Below, one piece after another: positions 6,467 through 15,482 of a stretch of DNA of 64,000 nucleotides. The stretch spans positions 1 through 64,000 of the forward strand of contig CBDFHH010000002.1 in the NCBI GenBank assembly GCA_965247665.1, given 5' to 3'. The first letter of the stretch is position 1. Each line of letters begins with the position of its first letter. The notes under the pieces were generated by a model, which was not told the origin of the DNA, ran no database searches, and saw only the letters and a list, made by a program, of their open reading frames with translations. A program made the position numbers and the translations under genes. This DNA is from CAUZWH01 sp965247665 (lineage in GTDB: Bacteria; Pseudomonadota; Alphaproteobacteria; SHVV01).

Positions 6467-8399
6467 TCAATGGCCGTACTTGCGCATTCTCAGCTTGAAG
6501 GCCTCGGCGCCGCCTTCCAGCAGATGCTCGATCTCGCCCTTGACCTCGTCTACCGGGCCCGCGCGGGTCACGCTGCCGCGCCTTCCGTCGGAAGCGAACA
6601 CGAACACCCGCTCGGCCTCGCCGAGCACCGGGATGTTGGGGTTGTGGGTGACGAAGATCAGCTGCCTCCCGCCCTTGGCCTCGCGCAGGCTTTTGACGAT
6701 GGTGTCGTAGACGAAGGCGTTGTCGAGATTGTCCTCGGGCTGATCGATCAGCAGCGGGCGCTCGCTCTCCAACAGCAGGATCGGCAGGATCACCGTGCAG
6801 CGCTGGCCGGTCGAGAGATCGGCCGCGTTCTTGTAGGTCTCGCCGTCCTTGAGCTCGATCAGCGGCTCGTCGGCGAGCTCCACGGTCTCGAGCCTGAAGG
6901 CGTGGTCGCCGTCCCGGAGATGATCGATGATGCGCTCGCCCTGGTCCTCGCCGATGCCGGCGCGCTCCGCCAGGCGCTCAGTGTCGCCCCGGCGGACGAT
7001 CGGCGACAATTCCTCCGGCGCCAGGTTGGCGACGATCTGCGCCACGATCTGGCCGTACCTGGTGCCCGAGCCCTTGAGCGCTTCCCGCAAGTACTGCTCG
7101 TAAGCCGAACGATCACCGGCCTGGGCGATCGAGACCCGGATGGTGGGGGCCAGCGCCGCGCTCAGCCGCTCGGCGATCTCCTTGCGCAACCCGAAACGCC
7201 GGTCGCGCAGTTCCGACAGCCGTGCCGTCATCTTGCGGTGCTCGGCCTCGCTCTTCTGGCGCCTGCGCTTCAAGCCGTCGAGTTGGCCTTGCGCCTTGGA
7301 CAACTCCAGATGCCGCTGCTGCAGCTTCGCCCGCTCGGCCGCCTGTGCCTGCTCCTCGGCCGAGCGTGCGACCAGCTCGCGATAGTGCTGCTCCTGGCGC
7401 GCGTGTCCGCCGGCAAGCCCCACGGCCAGGGTGTCAAGGGCCGCGGCCGCGGCGGCCCGCTGTCTCCCGATCGCCGGCACGGTCTCGCGGATCGCGCTTG
7501 TAAACTTCGCGGCCACATCGGCAGCCTGGGCGAAGACCGCGCCGTTGGGGCCGTTCTCGAACCCGTCGCCGAGCGCGGTGGCGCAGTCCTCGGCCACGGC
7601 GCCGGCAAGCCGCTCGAACTCGTCCGCCGCCCGGTCGACCGCCTGGCGCAGATCGCTGAGCGCTTCCGTCTCCCGCGCCCGCAGCGCTTTGTGCTGCGTG
7701 CGCGGTATTGATCAGCTCGGCTTCGGGGCCCTCGACGGCCTGCATCTCCTGCAGCCGCTTGGCGACGATGTCGATCTCCGGCACCACGTCCTCGATCTCT
7801 CCGATGTTGCGGTCGAGGGCTCGCAGATCGTGTGCGCTTTGCTCGATGGCCCGGGTCAGCTTGGCGATCTCCGCGCCGGTCTCGCGGATCGCTTCCTCCT
7901 CGAACTTGTCGATCAGCGACAATTGAAAGCGCGGCGTGGTGGCGATTTCCTCGATCTCGTTCTGGCTGTAGATGTCGGCCTTGAACACCAGGTCGCGATC
8001 GAGCGTCACCGCGACCGGCGCACCGTCGGCGTCGAGCACCTGGCTCGCATCGTCCCACGGCCGCTCGGCGCGGTAGCGGGTGCCGTGTTTGGTCTCGACG
8101 TCGAGGCCGATGGTGCCGCTGCCGAGATTGCCCCGGACCAGCCCCTCGATCGCCTTGCCGCGGGTCTTGCCCTCGGGAGTGTCCGGCATCGGGCCCAGAA
8201 GGTAGCGGATGAACTCCAGCACCGTCGTCTTGCCCGTGCCGCGGCCGCCGATGATGCAGTTGAGCCCGTCCGCGAAGTCGAGTTGGGCGCCGTCGAGAAA
8301 GCCGCCCGAGACCGCCATCGAGCGGATCTTGTGATGCGCCCTCGCGGCGGTCTTCGTGCCCTCGGGCGGTTCTATTGTATTGATTGCCGTGTTCGGCAT
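6467..8399 (-). pseudogene. SMC/RecF-like AAA ATPase, split by a frameshift near 7700
   Basis: About 645 codons of a RecF/SMC-type ATPase in two frames. The 5' part (8399 to about 7705) has Walker A IIGGRGTGKTT at residues 49-59; the 3' part (about 7700 to 6467) holds a coiled coil, the ABC-type signature region (DLSTGQRC), Walker B LLIDQPEDNLD and a THNPNIPVLGDAE-like D-loop/H-motif segment. Reading in frame is restored by adding two bases in the GCGCG tract at 7700-7705, which suggests a GC dinucleotide slippage, either natural or a sequencing error. RBS GGAGGA precedes the ATG at 8399. It heads the operon with the HEAT kinase and regulator, which start 6 bp downstream. Confidence 0.82.
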
Positions 8400-8573
8400 T
8401 GTGCCGTCCTCCCTGGCCGCGAGCGCCGCACGGTGGTCTCAGGCGTGCCGCCAGGCCCCGAGTCGACGATCGAAGCGGGGCACTATAGGGTGAATCACAT
8501 AGGAGAACAATACGAGAACATCAGGAGGGCGAAAATTCCTGACTCCGATTGCAAATGGCCGCTGAGACAGCTC

Positions 8574-8810
8574 GTGGCCGGCTGCGGGGCGGTTCGGTTA
8601 TGCGATCTTGGTCCCGGCGGAACGCTCACCGTGGTCTGCGAGCCGTGCGGCCGTCGCGGTCGCTATCGGGTCGAGAGCTTGATGCGGGTCTTCGGCTTTC
8701 GGGCGGGGCTGCCTGACATCCGACGGACGCTTGTCGAGCGGGGCGAATGCCGCAGTTCGGTCATGCCGCCGCGGCCCTGCGCGGCGGTGTTTGAGGGCGT
8801 GCGCTCGTGA
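8574..8810 (+). CDS. Small CxxC protein, unknown function
   Basis: A 78-codon frame from GTG 8574. The core (TVVCEPCGRRGRYRVESLM...GLPDIRRTL) has a CxxC knuckle followed by a conserved-looking GRYxxxxL helix, a pattern I recognise from short hypothetical proteins of alphaproteobacteria that may bind zinc. The start is uncertain because no good ribosome-binding site is visible and the frame is open further upstream. It is divergent from the ATPase operon. Confidence 0.55.
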   Translation: MAGCGAVRLCDLGPGGTLTVVCEPCGRRGRYRVESLMRVFGFRAGLPDIRRTLVERGECRSSVMPPRPCAAVFEGVRS

Positions 8811-9120
8811 CAGGGGCCGGTGCGTCGACGACGTGATCGTCTTCGCCGCCGGCGGGCGGCTAGTGAAGTCCGACCACGAACACTGAATCCCGGCGTCTGA
8901 GCGTCGGTATCGCGTCATTCGCCGGCCGCTACGAGATCGAAAGGGTGCGCCCCGTGGTACCGTCACCGGCCGAAGGCCGCTAGCGAGGCCCGCGGCCGGC
9001 GAAGGGTATAGCTTGACCGCAAGCAGACGAACATGAACCGTGTATAGTGACATTATCGACGCCGAAAACGCAAGTAGCCCGGCGTTGTATCGAACGGGCG
9101 CGCGTAGGAGGACAGTTTCC
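8811..9120. other. Upstream region of the secreted protein gene, no gene seen
   Basis: No convincing coding frame on either strand. A TTGACC at 9013-9018 and a TATAGT at about 9043-9048 are present but too far apart (24 bp) for a standard promoter. A strong AGGAGGA at 9106-9112 serves the GTG start at 9121. Confidence 0.5.
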
Positions 9121-12096
9121 GTGAGACTTTTCCCACGGCTGGCGGGCATCGGCGCGTTCCTCGCCGCCGCCGCGCTGCCGCTCGGCTTCGCAGCGCCGGC
9201 GCAGGCGGGCCACGGAGTCACGTACGTGAGTACCGCGGGTAAATCGCAACATGACGGAGATTTCGCCAACACCTTAGGTAATCTAGCGCACGCTCAGAGG
9301 TTCACAACGGGCACGGATACAGCTGGCTACGATCTGACTAGCATCGAAGTAAACCTAAAGCGTGCACCCGTTGGTGGAACCCTGACGGTAACTATCAATC
9401 CCAATTCCTCAGGGAGCGACGAAGTGCCGGCCAGTGGTGCGCTTTGCACCTTAGTAAGTCCAGCCACCGTGGGAACAGGGCTCCAGAAGTTCAGCGTTGA
9501 CAGCAACGGTTGCCATCTGAGCGACGCCACCGACTATTGGGTGTATATGATATTTAGCGGCGGCAGCACCCGCCCTCGACTCAGCAATACTGAAGATCCC
9601 GGAGCAGATACGGGCGAATTTTCGGGCTGGGATATTAAAAATAATCGTTGGCAGGCTACGGGGGGAGGAACTTGGCAAACTCATGGTACCAGGTTCAGAA
9701 TGAAGGTCAACGGGCCAAACAGCCCCCCCACGGCTTCTGCCAGTACGGTGTCCACGGAAGATAACAAGACGCTCACCTTTACAGTGGCCGACTTCGGTTT
9801 CTCGGACGCCGACACCGGTGACTCGCTGGAGGGCGTGAAGATCACCTCGGTGCCGGCCCAGGGGACGCTGTCGCTCGAAGGCACCGACATCGCCAGCGCC
9901 AGTGACGCCAATCCCGTGGGGGTGACGGCGAAACAGCTCACGGATGGTGATCTGAAGTACAACCCGCCGATCGACACCACCGTCTCGGTAACGTTCGACT
10001 TCAAGGTTTTCGACGGCGCAGCCGACAGCGCGTCGGCGGCCGAAATGTCCATTAATGTGACGGATGTCACGGACAACGCGAAGCTGTCGACGCTGAGCAT
10101 CTCTGCAGGGACCCTGAACTTCGACGCGGATACCTTGAACTACACGGTCACTGTGGCAAACGATGTGACCGGCGTGACGGTGACGCCGACCGCGGACGAC
10201 AACGACGCGACGGTGACGGTCAACGGCACGGACGTGGCCAGCGGCAACGCCAGCGACGAGATCCCTCTGACCGAGGGCGGGGATACCGACATCCAAGTCG
10301 TCGTAACGGCCGAGGACCGCACGACCATCGGGACCTACACCTTCAGGGTGACTCGGACGGCGAGCAGCAACGCGAAACTGTCGGCACTGACCATCTCTGC
10401 AGGAACCCTGAACTTCGATGCGGATACCTTGAACTACACGGTCATTGTGGCAAACGATGTGACTGGCGTGACGGTGACGCCGACCGCGGCCCATAACAGC
10501 GCGACGGTGACGGTCAACGACGCAGACGTTGCCAGCGGCAGCGCCAGCGACGAGATCGTCCTGACCGAGGACGAACCCATCGACATCGCCGTCGAAGTGA
10601 CGGCCCAGGACGGCACGACCAAGACCTACACCATTACGGTGAGCCAGGCGGCGGAGTTTTCGGCGCGCTTCCGGCGCCTCAACGCCGAGATCCTCTCCAA
10701 ACACGCGCTGACCGTCCCCGACATCACCAACCGGGCGATCGGCGCGCGCCTGGACGATCCGTGTGGCAAGCGGGCGGCCGCCTATAGCTTGGCCGGGGGA
10801 TCGACGCTCTCCCACACGCTGCACTCCAACGCGCAGGCCATCGAGGACGGCACGCTCGCCCTCGACGATGTGCTGGCGGGCTCGTCCTTCCGGCTGCCGC
10901 TCGCGGCGGCGGCCAATGACGGCATGGCACCCGGCGCCGGCGGGCCGGTGGTGTGGGGCCGGGGCGAGCGGCAGGTGCTGGAGAGCACGGAGTCCGCCTT
11001 TGCCTGGGACGGCACGGTGTTGACCGGCCAGCTCGGCATTGACGGCTGTCTGCGCAAGGATCTCCTGGCCGGGCTCGCGCTGTCCCACTCGATCGGCGCG
11101 TTCGACTATACCGCCGGGACTGGGCCGGCGCCGGTAAGCGGCGGCTATGAGAGCCGGATGACCAGCGTTCATCCGTATCTCGGCTGGACCTCGCCGCAGG
11201 GTCTCGATCTCTGGGCGACGCTGGGCTACGGCCGGGGCGAGATCGAGATCGACGACGAGCAGGTGCGTCGCATTGATCCCGGCAACCCCGTAAGGCACAG
11301 CCTTACGATGCTCAAGACCGCGGCACTGGGCGCGAGCGGGCCTTTGATGACCGATGGGTCGTTGATCGCGGGCGGCACGACGAACCTGCGTCTCAAGGGC
11401 GAGGCGTCGGTTGCGCAAGTCGAGGTCGCGGGCGACGACGACCTGATCGAGGAACAGACAGTGAACGCCAACCGTCTGCGGCTGGCGCTGGAGGGCAGCC
11501 ACGAACAGATGCTGGCCTCGGGCTCCTCGCTGACGCCGTCGCTGGAGCTGGGTCTGCGCCATGACGGGGGCGACGGGCTGACGGGCGGCGGCATCGAGAT
11601 CGGCGGCGGCTTGCGTTATCGCGACCCGGCCACGGGCCTGACGGTCGAGGGACACGGCCGGGTGCTGACGGGGCAGAACAATTACCGGGAATGGGGTCTT
11701 GGCGGCTCGGTCCGCCTCGACCCGGGCGCCGAAGGGCGGGGACTGTCGTTCAGCCTCTTCCCGACCTGGGGCGACACGGCGAGCGGGGTGGAACGGCTGT
11801 GGGATCAGGACGTCGCCGAGCTGGCGACCGACGATACGGCAGCCAACGACAACGTCCCGCCGATGCGGCTGGACGGCGAGCTCGGCTATGGCTTCGGCGC
11901 GCTCGGCGGGCACGGGCTGCTGACACCCTATGGCGGGTTCTCGCTGGCGGGCGAAGGGTCACAACGCTACCGGATCGGCGGCCGCTTCGAAATCGGGTCG
12001 TCGCTCAACCTCAGCCTCGAGGGCGAGCGCCGTGAGCCGGCCAACGACGACGCCGCGGAGCACGGCGTCATGCTGCGTCTACAGGCAAGCTGGTAG
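9121..12096 (+). CDS. Secreted protein with cadherin-like repeats and C-terminal autotransporter-type barrel
   Basis: 991 codons from GTG 9121 (AGGAGGA 8 nt upstream decides the start over an in-frame ATG at 9040). A signal peptide with a cut after AQA is visible at residues 1-31. Next comes a domain of about 180 residues without clear homology, a cadherin/tandem-type segment (PTASASTVSTEDNKTLTF), then two closely similar beta-sandwich repeats of about 95 residues (each starting NAKLSxLxISAGTLNFDADT). The last 430 residues alternate short beta strands and end in an aromatic residue (LQASW), as expected for an outer-membrane beta-barrel of autotransporter type. Likely a surface or adhesion protein. 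Confidence 0.85.
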   Translation: MRLFPRLAGIGAFLAAAALPLGFAAPAQAGHGVTYVSTAGKSQHDGDFANTLGNLAHAQRFTTGTDTAGYDLTSIEVNLKRAPVGGTLTVTINPNSSGSDEVPASGALCTLVSPATVGTGLQKFSVDSNGCHLSDATDYWVYMIFSGGSTRPRLSNTEDPGADTGEFSGWDIKNNRWQATGGGTWQTHGTRFRMKVNGPNSPPTASASTVSTEDNKTLTFTVADFGFSDADTGDSLEGVKITSVPAQGTLSLEGTDIASASDANPVGVTAKQLTDGDLKYNPPIDTTVSVTFDFKVFDGAADSASAAEMSINVTDVTDNAKLSTLSISAGTLNFDADTLNYTVTVANDVTGVTVTPTADDNDATVTVNGTDVASGNASDEIPLTEGGDTDIQVVVTAEDRTTIGTYTFRVTRTASSNAKLSALTISAGTLNFDADTLNYTVIVANDVTGVTVTPTAAHNSATVTVNDADVASGSASDEIVLTEDEPIDIAVEVTAQDGTTKTYTITVSQAAEFSARFRRLNAEILSKHALTVPDITNRAIGARLDDPCGKRAAAYSLAGGSTLSHTLHSNAQAIEDGTLALDDVLAGSSFRLPLAAAANDGMAPGAGGPVVWGRGERQVLESTESAFAWDGTVLTGQLGIDGCLRKDLLAGLALSHSIGAFDYTAGTGPAPVSGGYESRMTSVHPYLGWTSPQGLDLWATLGYGRGEIEIDDEQVRRIDPGNPVRHSLTMLKTAALGASGPLMTDGSLIAGGTTNLRLKGEASVAQVEVAGDDDLIEEQTVNANRLRLALEGSHEQMLASGSSLTPSLELGLRHDGGDGLTGGGIEIGGGLRYRDPATGLTVEGHGRVLTGQNNYREWGLGGSVRLDPGAEGRGLSFSLFPTWGDTASGVERLWDQDVAELATDDTAANDNVPPMRLDGELGYGFGALGGHGLLTPYGGFSLAGEGSQRYRIGGRFEIGSSLNLSLEGERREPANDDAAEHGVMLRLQASW

Positions 12097-12330
12097 GGCC
12101 CAAGGCCGAAGCCGGTCGCGCGGCGGCGCGGCGGCGCGGATCACGCTGTGATGCTGCGCGGCCAGATGCGGTTCTGAACGTTGGCCAAGGTCGGCGGGTA
12201 AGCCGCCAACGTCGCGATCTCAGTCGGGGCGGCGTGCGCGGTGTCGCGCAGAAACGTGCAGGATTATGCTCCCGCTTGCTCCCCCAGTGCTCCCCCGGAC
12301 ATAAATTGCGCTGGCGCGCCAAAACGAAAA

Positions 12331-12358
12331 AGCCCGTAACTATCGGAAGTTACGGGCT
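12331..12358. terminator. Bidirectional rho-independent terminator of the tRNA-Met remnant
   Basis: An 11-bp perfect stem (AGCCCGTAACT at 12331-12341 with its complement at 12348-12358) and a 6-nt loop, with A-run on one side and T-run on the other, so it can end transcripts from either side. On the minus strand it directly follows the tRNA 3' end. Confidence 0.85.
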
Positions 12359-12363
12359 TTATT

Positions 12364-12407
12364 TGGTTGCGGGGGTTGGATTTGAACCAACGACCTTCAG
12401 GTTATGA
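12364..12407 (-). other. tRNA-Met (CAU) 3'-end fragment, putative attachment site
   Basis: On the minus strand the sequence reads from the anticodon loop CTCATAA through the 3' anticodon stem, variable loop, a T arm (GTTGG TTCAAAT CCAAC) and the acceptor strand with encoded CCA. The 5' half of the tRNA is missing: upstream bases do not pair with the anticodon stem. A tRNA 3' half with its native terminator is the classic scar of site-specific integration into a tRNA gene, the inserted element lying on the other side (higher coordinates). Confidence 0.75.
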
Positions 12408-12576
12408 GACAGCAATAGGTCTGAATCCCCTGAAGCCGCTCATCGTGCAATCGCGAATTTGATGCGGGTTTCGGTCGCTGTGCGACAGCAAATTGCGAAC
12501 TTTGCTTCACTGCAGCAAATGTCCATTGGCGAAAACTGAGATACGACAATCACTATGCAAGATAAGCGCGATTAGG

Positions 12577-13249
12577 GCGTGTTAGCACTAATGGTGATGT
12601 TCATGGTATTGTCTGTGGATGGAACTCAGCGACGCTCAATACGAACGCATTGCGCCCCATCTCCCGGTCCAACGCGGCAACGTCAGCCTTTCCAATCTGC
12701 AGGTACTCAACGCCATCCTGTATGTCGCCGAACATGGCTGCAAGTGGCGAGGGTTACCGGCGCGGTTTGGCAACTGGCACACCATCTACACGCGAATGAA
12801 TCGCTGGTCGAAGAACGGCGTGCTCGACCGGGTATTCGAGCATTTGCAGCGAGAGCAGGTTGTGCGTATCCGACTTGAGGCCGTGTCGATGGACAGCACC
12901 ATTGTGAAGGTGCATCCCGACGGGACGGGAGCGCCAAAAAAGACGGTCCCCAATCCATCGGACGCTCCCGCGGCGGGTGGACCACAGAGATTCATATGGT
13001 TGCCGCGGATGCTCGAACGGCGATAACGTTCTCGCTCTCGCCGGGCCAAGCCCACGACGCGCCGGAGGGGCGTAAGCTGCTGAAACGCCTTGGTCAGCTA
13101 TACAAGCGCCGCAACGAAATCGAGCGGTTGTTTCGTCGACTGAAGGGATTCCGCCGCATCTTCTCGCGTTTCGACAAACTCGACGTGGTCTTCGTCGGAT
13201 TCATCATCTTCGCACTCATCGTCGATGCATTGCATTAGTGTGAACACGC
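12577..13249 (+). mobile_element. IS5-family element, internally deleted
   Basis: The ends are imperfect 16-bp inverted repeats: GCGTGTTAGCACTAAT at 12577 and, read on the other strand, GCGTGTTCACACTAAT at 13234-13249. The length of about 670 bp is short for this group because the transposase lacks its middle part. It abuts the tRNA-Met remnant region, about 170 bp to its right. Confidence 0.75.
12619..13238 (+). pseudogene. IS5-family (IS427/IS1031-like) transposase, frameshifted and deleted
   Basis: The first frame (12619-13026) has the N-terminal DUF4096-like domain and a DDE Asp in SMDSTIVKVHPD. After an A-rich run (CAAAAAAG at about 12936) the homologous reading continues in another frame as GRSRGGWTTEIHMVAADARTA. 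The part that normally carries the second Asp is gone: KLLKRLGQ runs directly into LYKRRNEIERLFRRLK, which contains the catalytic Glu. The frame change at an A run may be the programmed frameshift known for this group; the deletion makes the gene inactive. Confidence 0.8.
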
Positions 13250-13465
13250 GCAAGACAGAGAAAGTTTCGATCCCAGTGTTGTTGGCTCCGCCAACCGCAT
13301 CGTTGGAGATATTCTCTGCGCGATCCGCCCAACCGCCAGAATGGCGCAGGATTTGGGCTTTTCAGCTCGAATATCCGAACCATCAACCCGTCTATCTAGC
13401 CGAATTTGGCCCGCTTTCCTTCTCTGCGGGCGCAAATTCTCTGAGACAACCGAACTACGGCAGTT

Positions 13466-13486
13466 TGGTACGGTTAAACCGTACCA
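13466..13486. promoter_or_regulatory. Perfect 21-bp palindrome, candidate operator
   Basis: TGGTACGGTT at 13466-13475 and its exact complement at 13477-13486 flank a single A. Such a compact dyad is typical of a binding site for a dimeric repressor. No intact gene lies close by: the nearest is the broken DUF3489 gene, so it is probably a relic. Confidence 0.4.
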
Positions 13487-13488
13487 CG

Positions 13489-13936
13489 TCACATCAATGA
13501 CTTAGCGGACGTCTGGCAACCGAAGGTTCGAAATCTGTTCGCTCGGGCAAGCGGAAACGATTTCGAACCCTTTGGTTCGGTTGTGCCCATACGCGCTCGA
13601 TGGGCCGGATTCCGTCTCCCATTAGGCAGGGTCACCGTCGCCGGTTCGGCCTCGTGGCCACTGTCGGGCGCCTGTGCGCCCGTGTTGGCCAAATGGGGGC
13701 AGTCGGCCGGCTCGACGTTGATGGCCAGCGCACCCTCGGCCGTTATGGCGAAGTTGGTCTCGCCGATAGTGCCGCCTTTCCGGGGCGGGTCTTCCGCGAT
13801 CAGGCTCTTGCGCAGCAGGGCCTGAATTACCTTGGTGACCGCGCTGCCCTTGAGGGTCGCAGGAAACGGGTGGATCGAGCTGTCGTCACTGCGTTGCAGC
13901 CGAGAGAACGATCATTTGAGTGTCGGTGAATTTCAT
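13489..13936 (-). pseudogene. DUF3489-like protein, frameshifted
   Basis: From ATG 13936 the minus strand reads MKFTDTQMIVLSAATQ and then hits a stop at about 13888. Shifting frame restores RDDSSIHPFPATLKGSAVTK, LLRKSLIAED and ITAEGALAINVEPA, which is the layout of DUF3489 winged-helix-like proteins. Loss of two bases next to CAG would explain the break. The C-terminal half after residue 100 does not look like the family, so the gene is also truncated. It is bracketed by the IS5 and IS21 remnants. Confidence 0.7.
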
Positions 13937-14074
13937 GGGATTGCTCCCTCCTTCGGTTGAGCGCGCCGCGACCATCGCGGCGCTGCTACTGCCCGAAGCC
14001 CCGCGAGGCGCGAGCCCAAGCGGGGCTGGAGGGCGTGGGGCGCCAATCAGTCGGTCGGCACGCGGACGGCGACC

Positions 14075-15065
14075 TTGCGGCCGTCCTGGTTGAAGGAGCC
14101 AGGCGCCCTGGACCAGGCAGCGCCGCTGCGCGGATGGAAGCTCGACCCCACCTTCGATACGTTGCGCCGCGTCCTCGAGGCGCGCTTCGGCCTGCGCGGC
14201 AAGCGCGAGTACATCCAGGTCCTACGCCTTCTGGAGGACTTCCCGGAGCGCCAGGTGACGGCGGCGGTGCCGTCAAGCACCTGCTTCTGGCCCGCGTCGA
14301 GAGGCGGCCTGCCCATCTCGACCTGTCGCGCTACCCGCACTTGCCCCAGCCCTTCGTCGCCGTCACACGGAGCACCGATTACGCCACCTTGCTGGCCGCC
14401 GGCGACGGCCTCGATCATATCGGCTACCTCGCCAAGCTCGTCGAGCTTGAACTGATCGACCGCGAGCGCCGGCTGGTCGAGCGGCGCATCAAGCAGGCAC
14501 ACTTCCCTGTCGTCACACAGCTCGAGAGCTTCGACTTCAAGGCGATACCCGCGCTCAACAAGATGCTGGTGCTGGATCTCGCACGCGGCGATTACATCGC
14601 GCGCCGGGAGAACGTGATCTTGCTCGGCCCAAGCGGCGTCGGGAAGACGCATATCGCTCTCGCCCTCGGGCTTGCCGCATGCCAAAAGGGCCTCTCCGTC
14701 CGCTTCACCAGCGCCTCCCATCTGGTCCACGAGCTGATCGAGGCGCGCGACGAGAGGAGACTACTCCGCCTCCAGGCCCAGCTCGCCAAGGCCAGCCTAC
14801 TGATCGTCGACGAGCTCGGATACGTCCCGCTGTCGCAAACCGGATCCGAACTGCTGTTCGACTTGTTTAGCCAGCGCTACGAGAACGGAGCCACCATCGT
14901 CACCTCTAACCTGCCTTTCCAGGAATGGACATCCGTCTTCGCCAGCGAGCGGCTCCCGGCGCACTGCTCGGCCGCACCACCCACCACGTCCATATTCTGG
15001 AAGTGAACGGCGAAAGCTACCGGCTCAAGCAGAGCCGGTCCCGACGCCGGCGCCTTTCCGAATAA
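14075..15065 (+). pseudogene. IS21-family remnant: IstA tail fused to frameshifted IstB ATPase
   Basis: Frame 2 (14075-14280) is the C-terminal part of IstA (LDPTFDTLRRVLEARFGLRGKREYIQVLRLLEDFPERQV). Frame 1 takes over with AVKHLLLARVERRPAHLDLSRYPHLPQP, the last part of IstA, and joins, by deletion, IstB at about 14430. IstB shows ELIDRERRLVERRIKQAHF, Walker A GPSGVGKT, and Walker B LLIVDELGYVPL. At about 14963 the frame shifts again and the C-terminal HHVHILEVNGESYRLKQSR ends at TAA 15065. The element is non-functional. Confidence 0.8.
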
Positions 15066-15482
15066 TCGCGCTCCCCGCTTGCCCGCGTGGGACCACAGGC
15101 CCCACCCACGCGCGGATCGCCGCCAGCCGCGCTGAGGGCGCATCGTCCCGCGCACGAGGCCCGCCCATGGACTACGCGGACAAGCTGCCACCGAGCCCGT
15201 GGGGTATTTTTACGCCGCCGCGCCGATACATAATCTCGCCGCCGTTGACACACGCCCTTTGGGCGGCCCGTCCATGACCGCGGAAGGATCACACCGATGC
15301 CCAAACTCGGCGGACTCCGTCATGCCTATGTTCGGATCTGATTTTTGGTAGGGACAGGACACCAACGCCCGCTATCGGGCGGAAACAATCGCAGAAATCG
15401 ATATGGTCAAAAAGGGCGGGTTCCCCGGACGCTTACAGTTAATCTGACAATGCCCCGCCAAGACCGCTCAGGGATTTACGTT
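15066..15482. other. Gene-free stretch, probable IS21 end and 3' region of UbiD gene
   Basis: No coding frame with support. The left part (to about 15260) continues the GC-rich style of the IS21 remnant; the right part is AT-richer and lies downstream of the minus-strand UbiD gene. No clear terminator stem with a T-run is seen. Confidence 0.4.

Noticed and set aside
5285..7711. 808-codon plus-strand open frame
   Set aside because: Antisense of the histidine kinase and ATPase genes; residue composition is Ala/Arg/Gly-rich with no domain.
7431..8400. Upstream part of a long plus-strand frame ending at 8810
   Set aside because: The 5' part is antisense to the ATPase gene; only the last 78 codons look real.
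9451..11913. 820-codon minus-strand open frame
   Set aside because: Antisense of the secreted repeat protein; high GC leaves long open frames on the other strand.
12364..12407. Complete tRNA-Met gene
   Set aside because: Only the 3' half exists; the 5' anticodon stem and D arm are absent.
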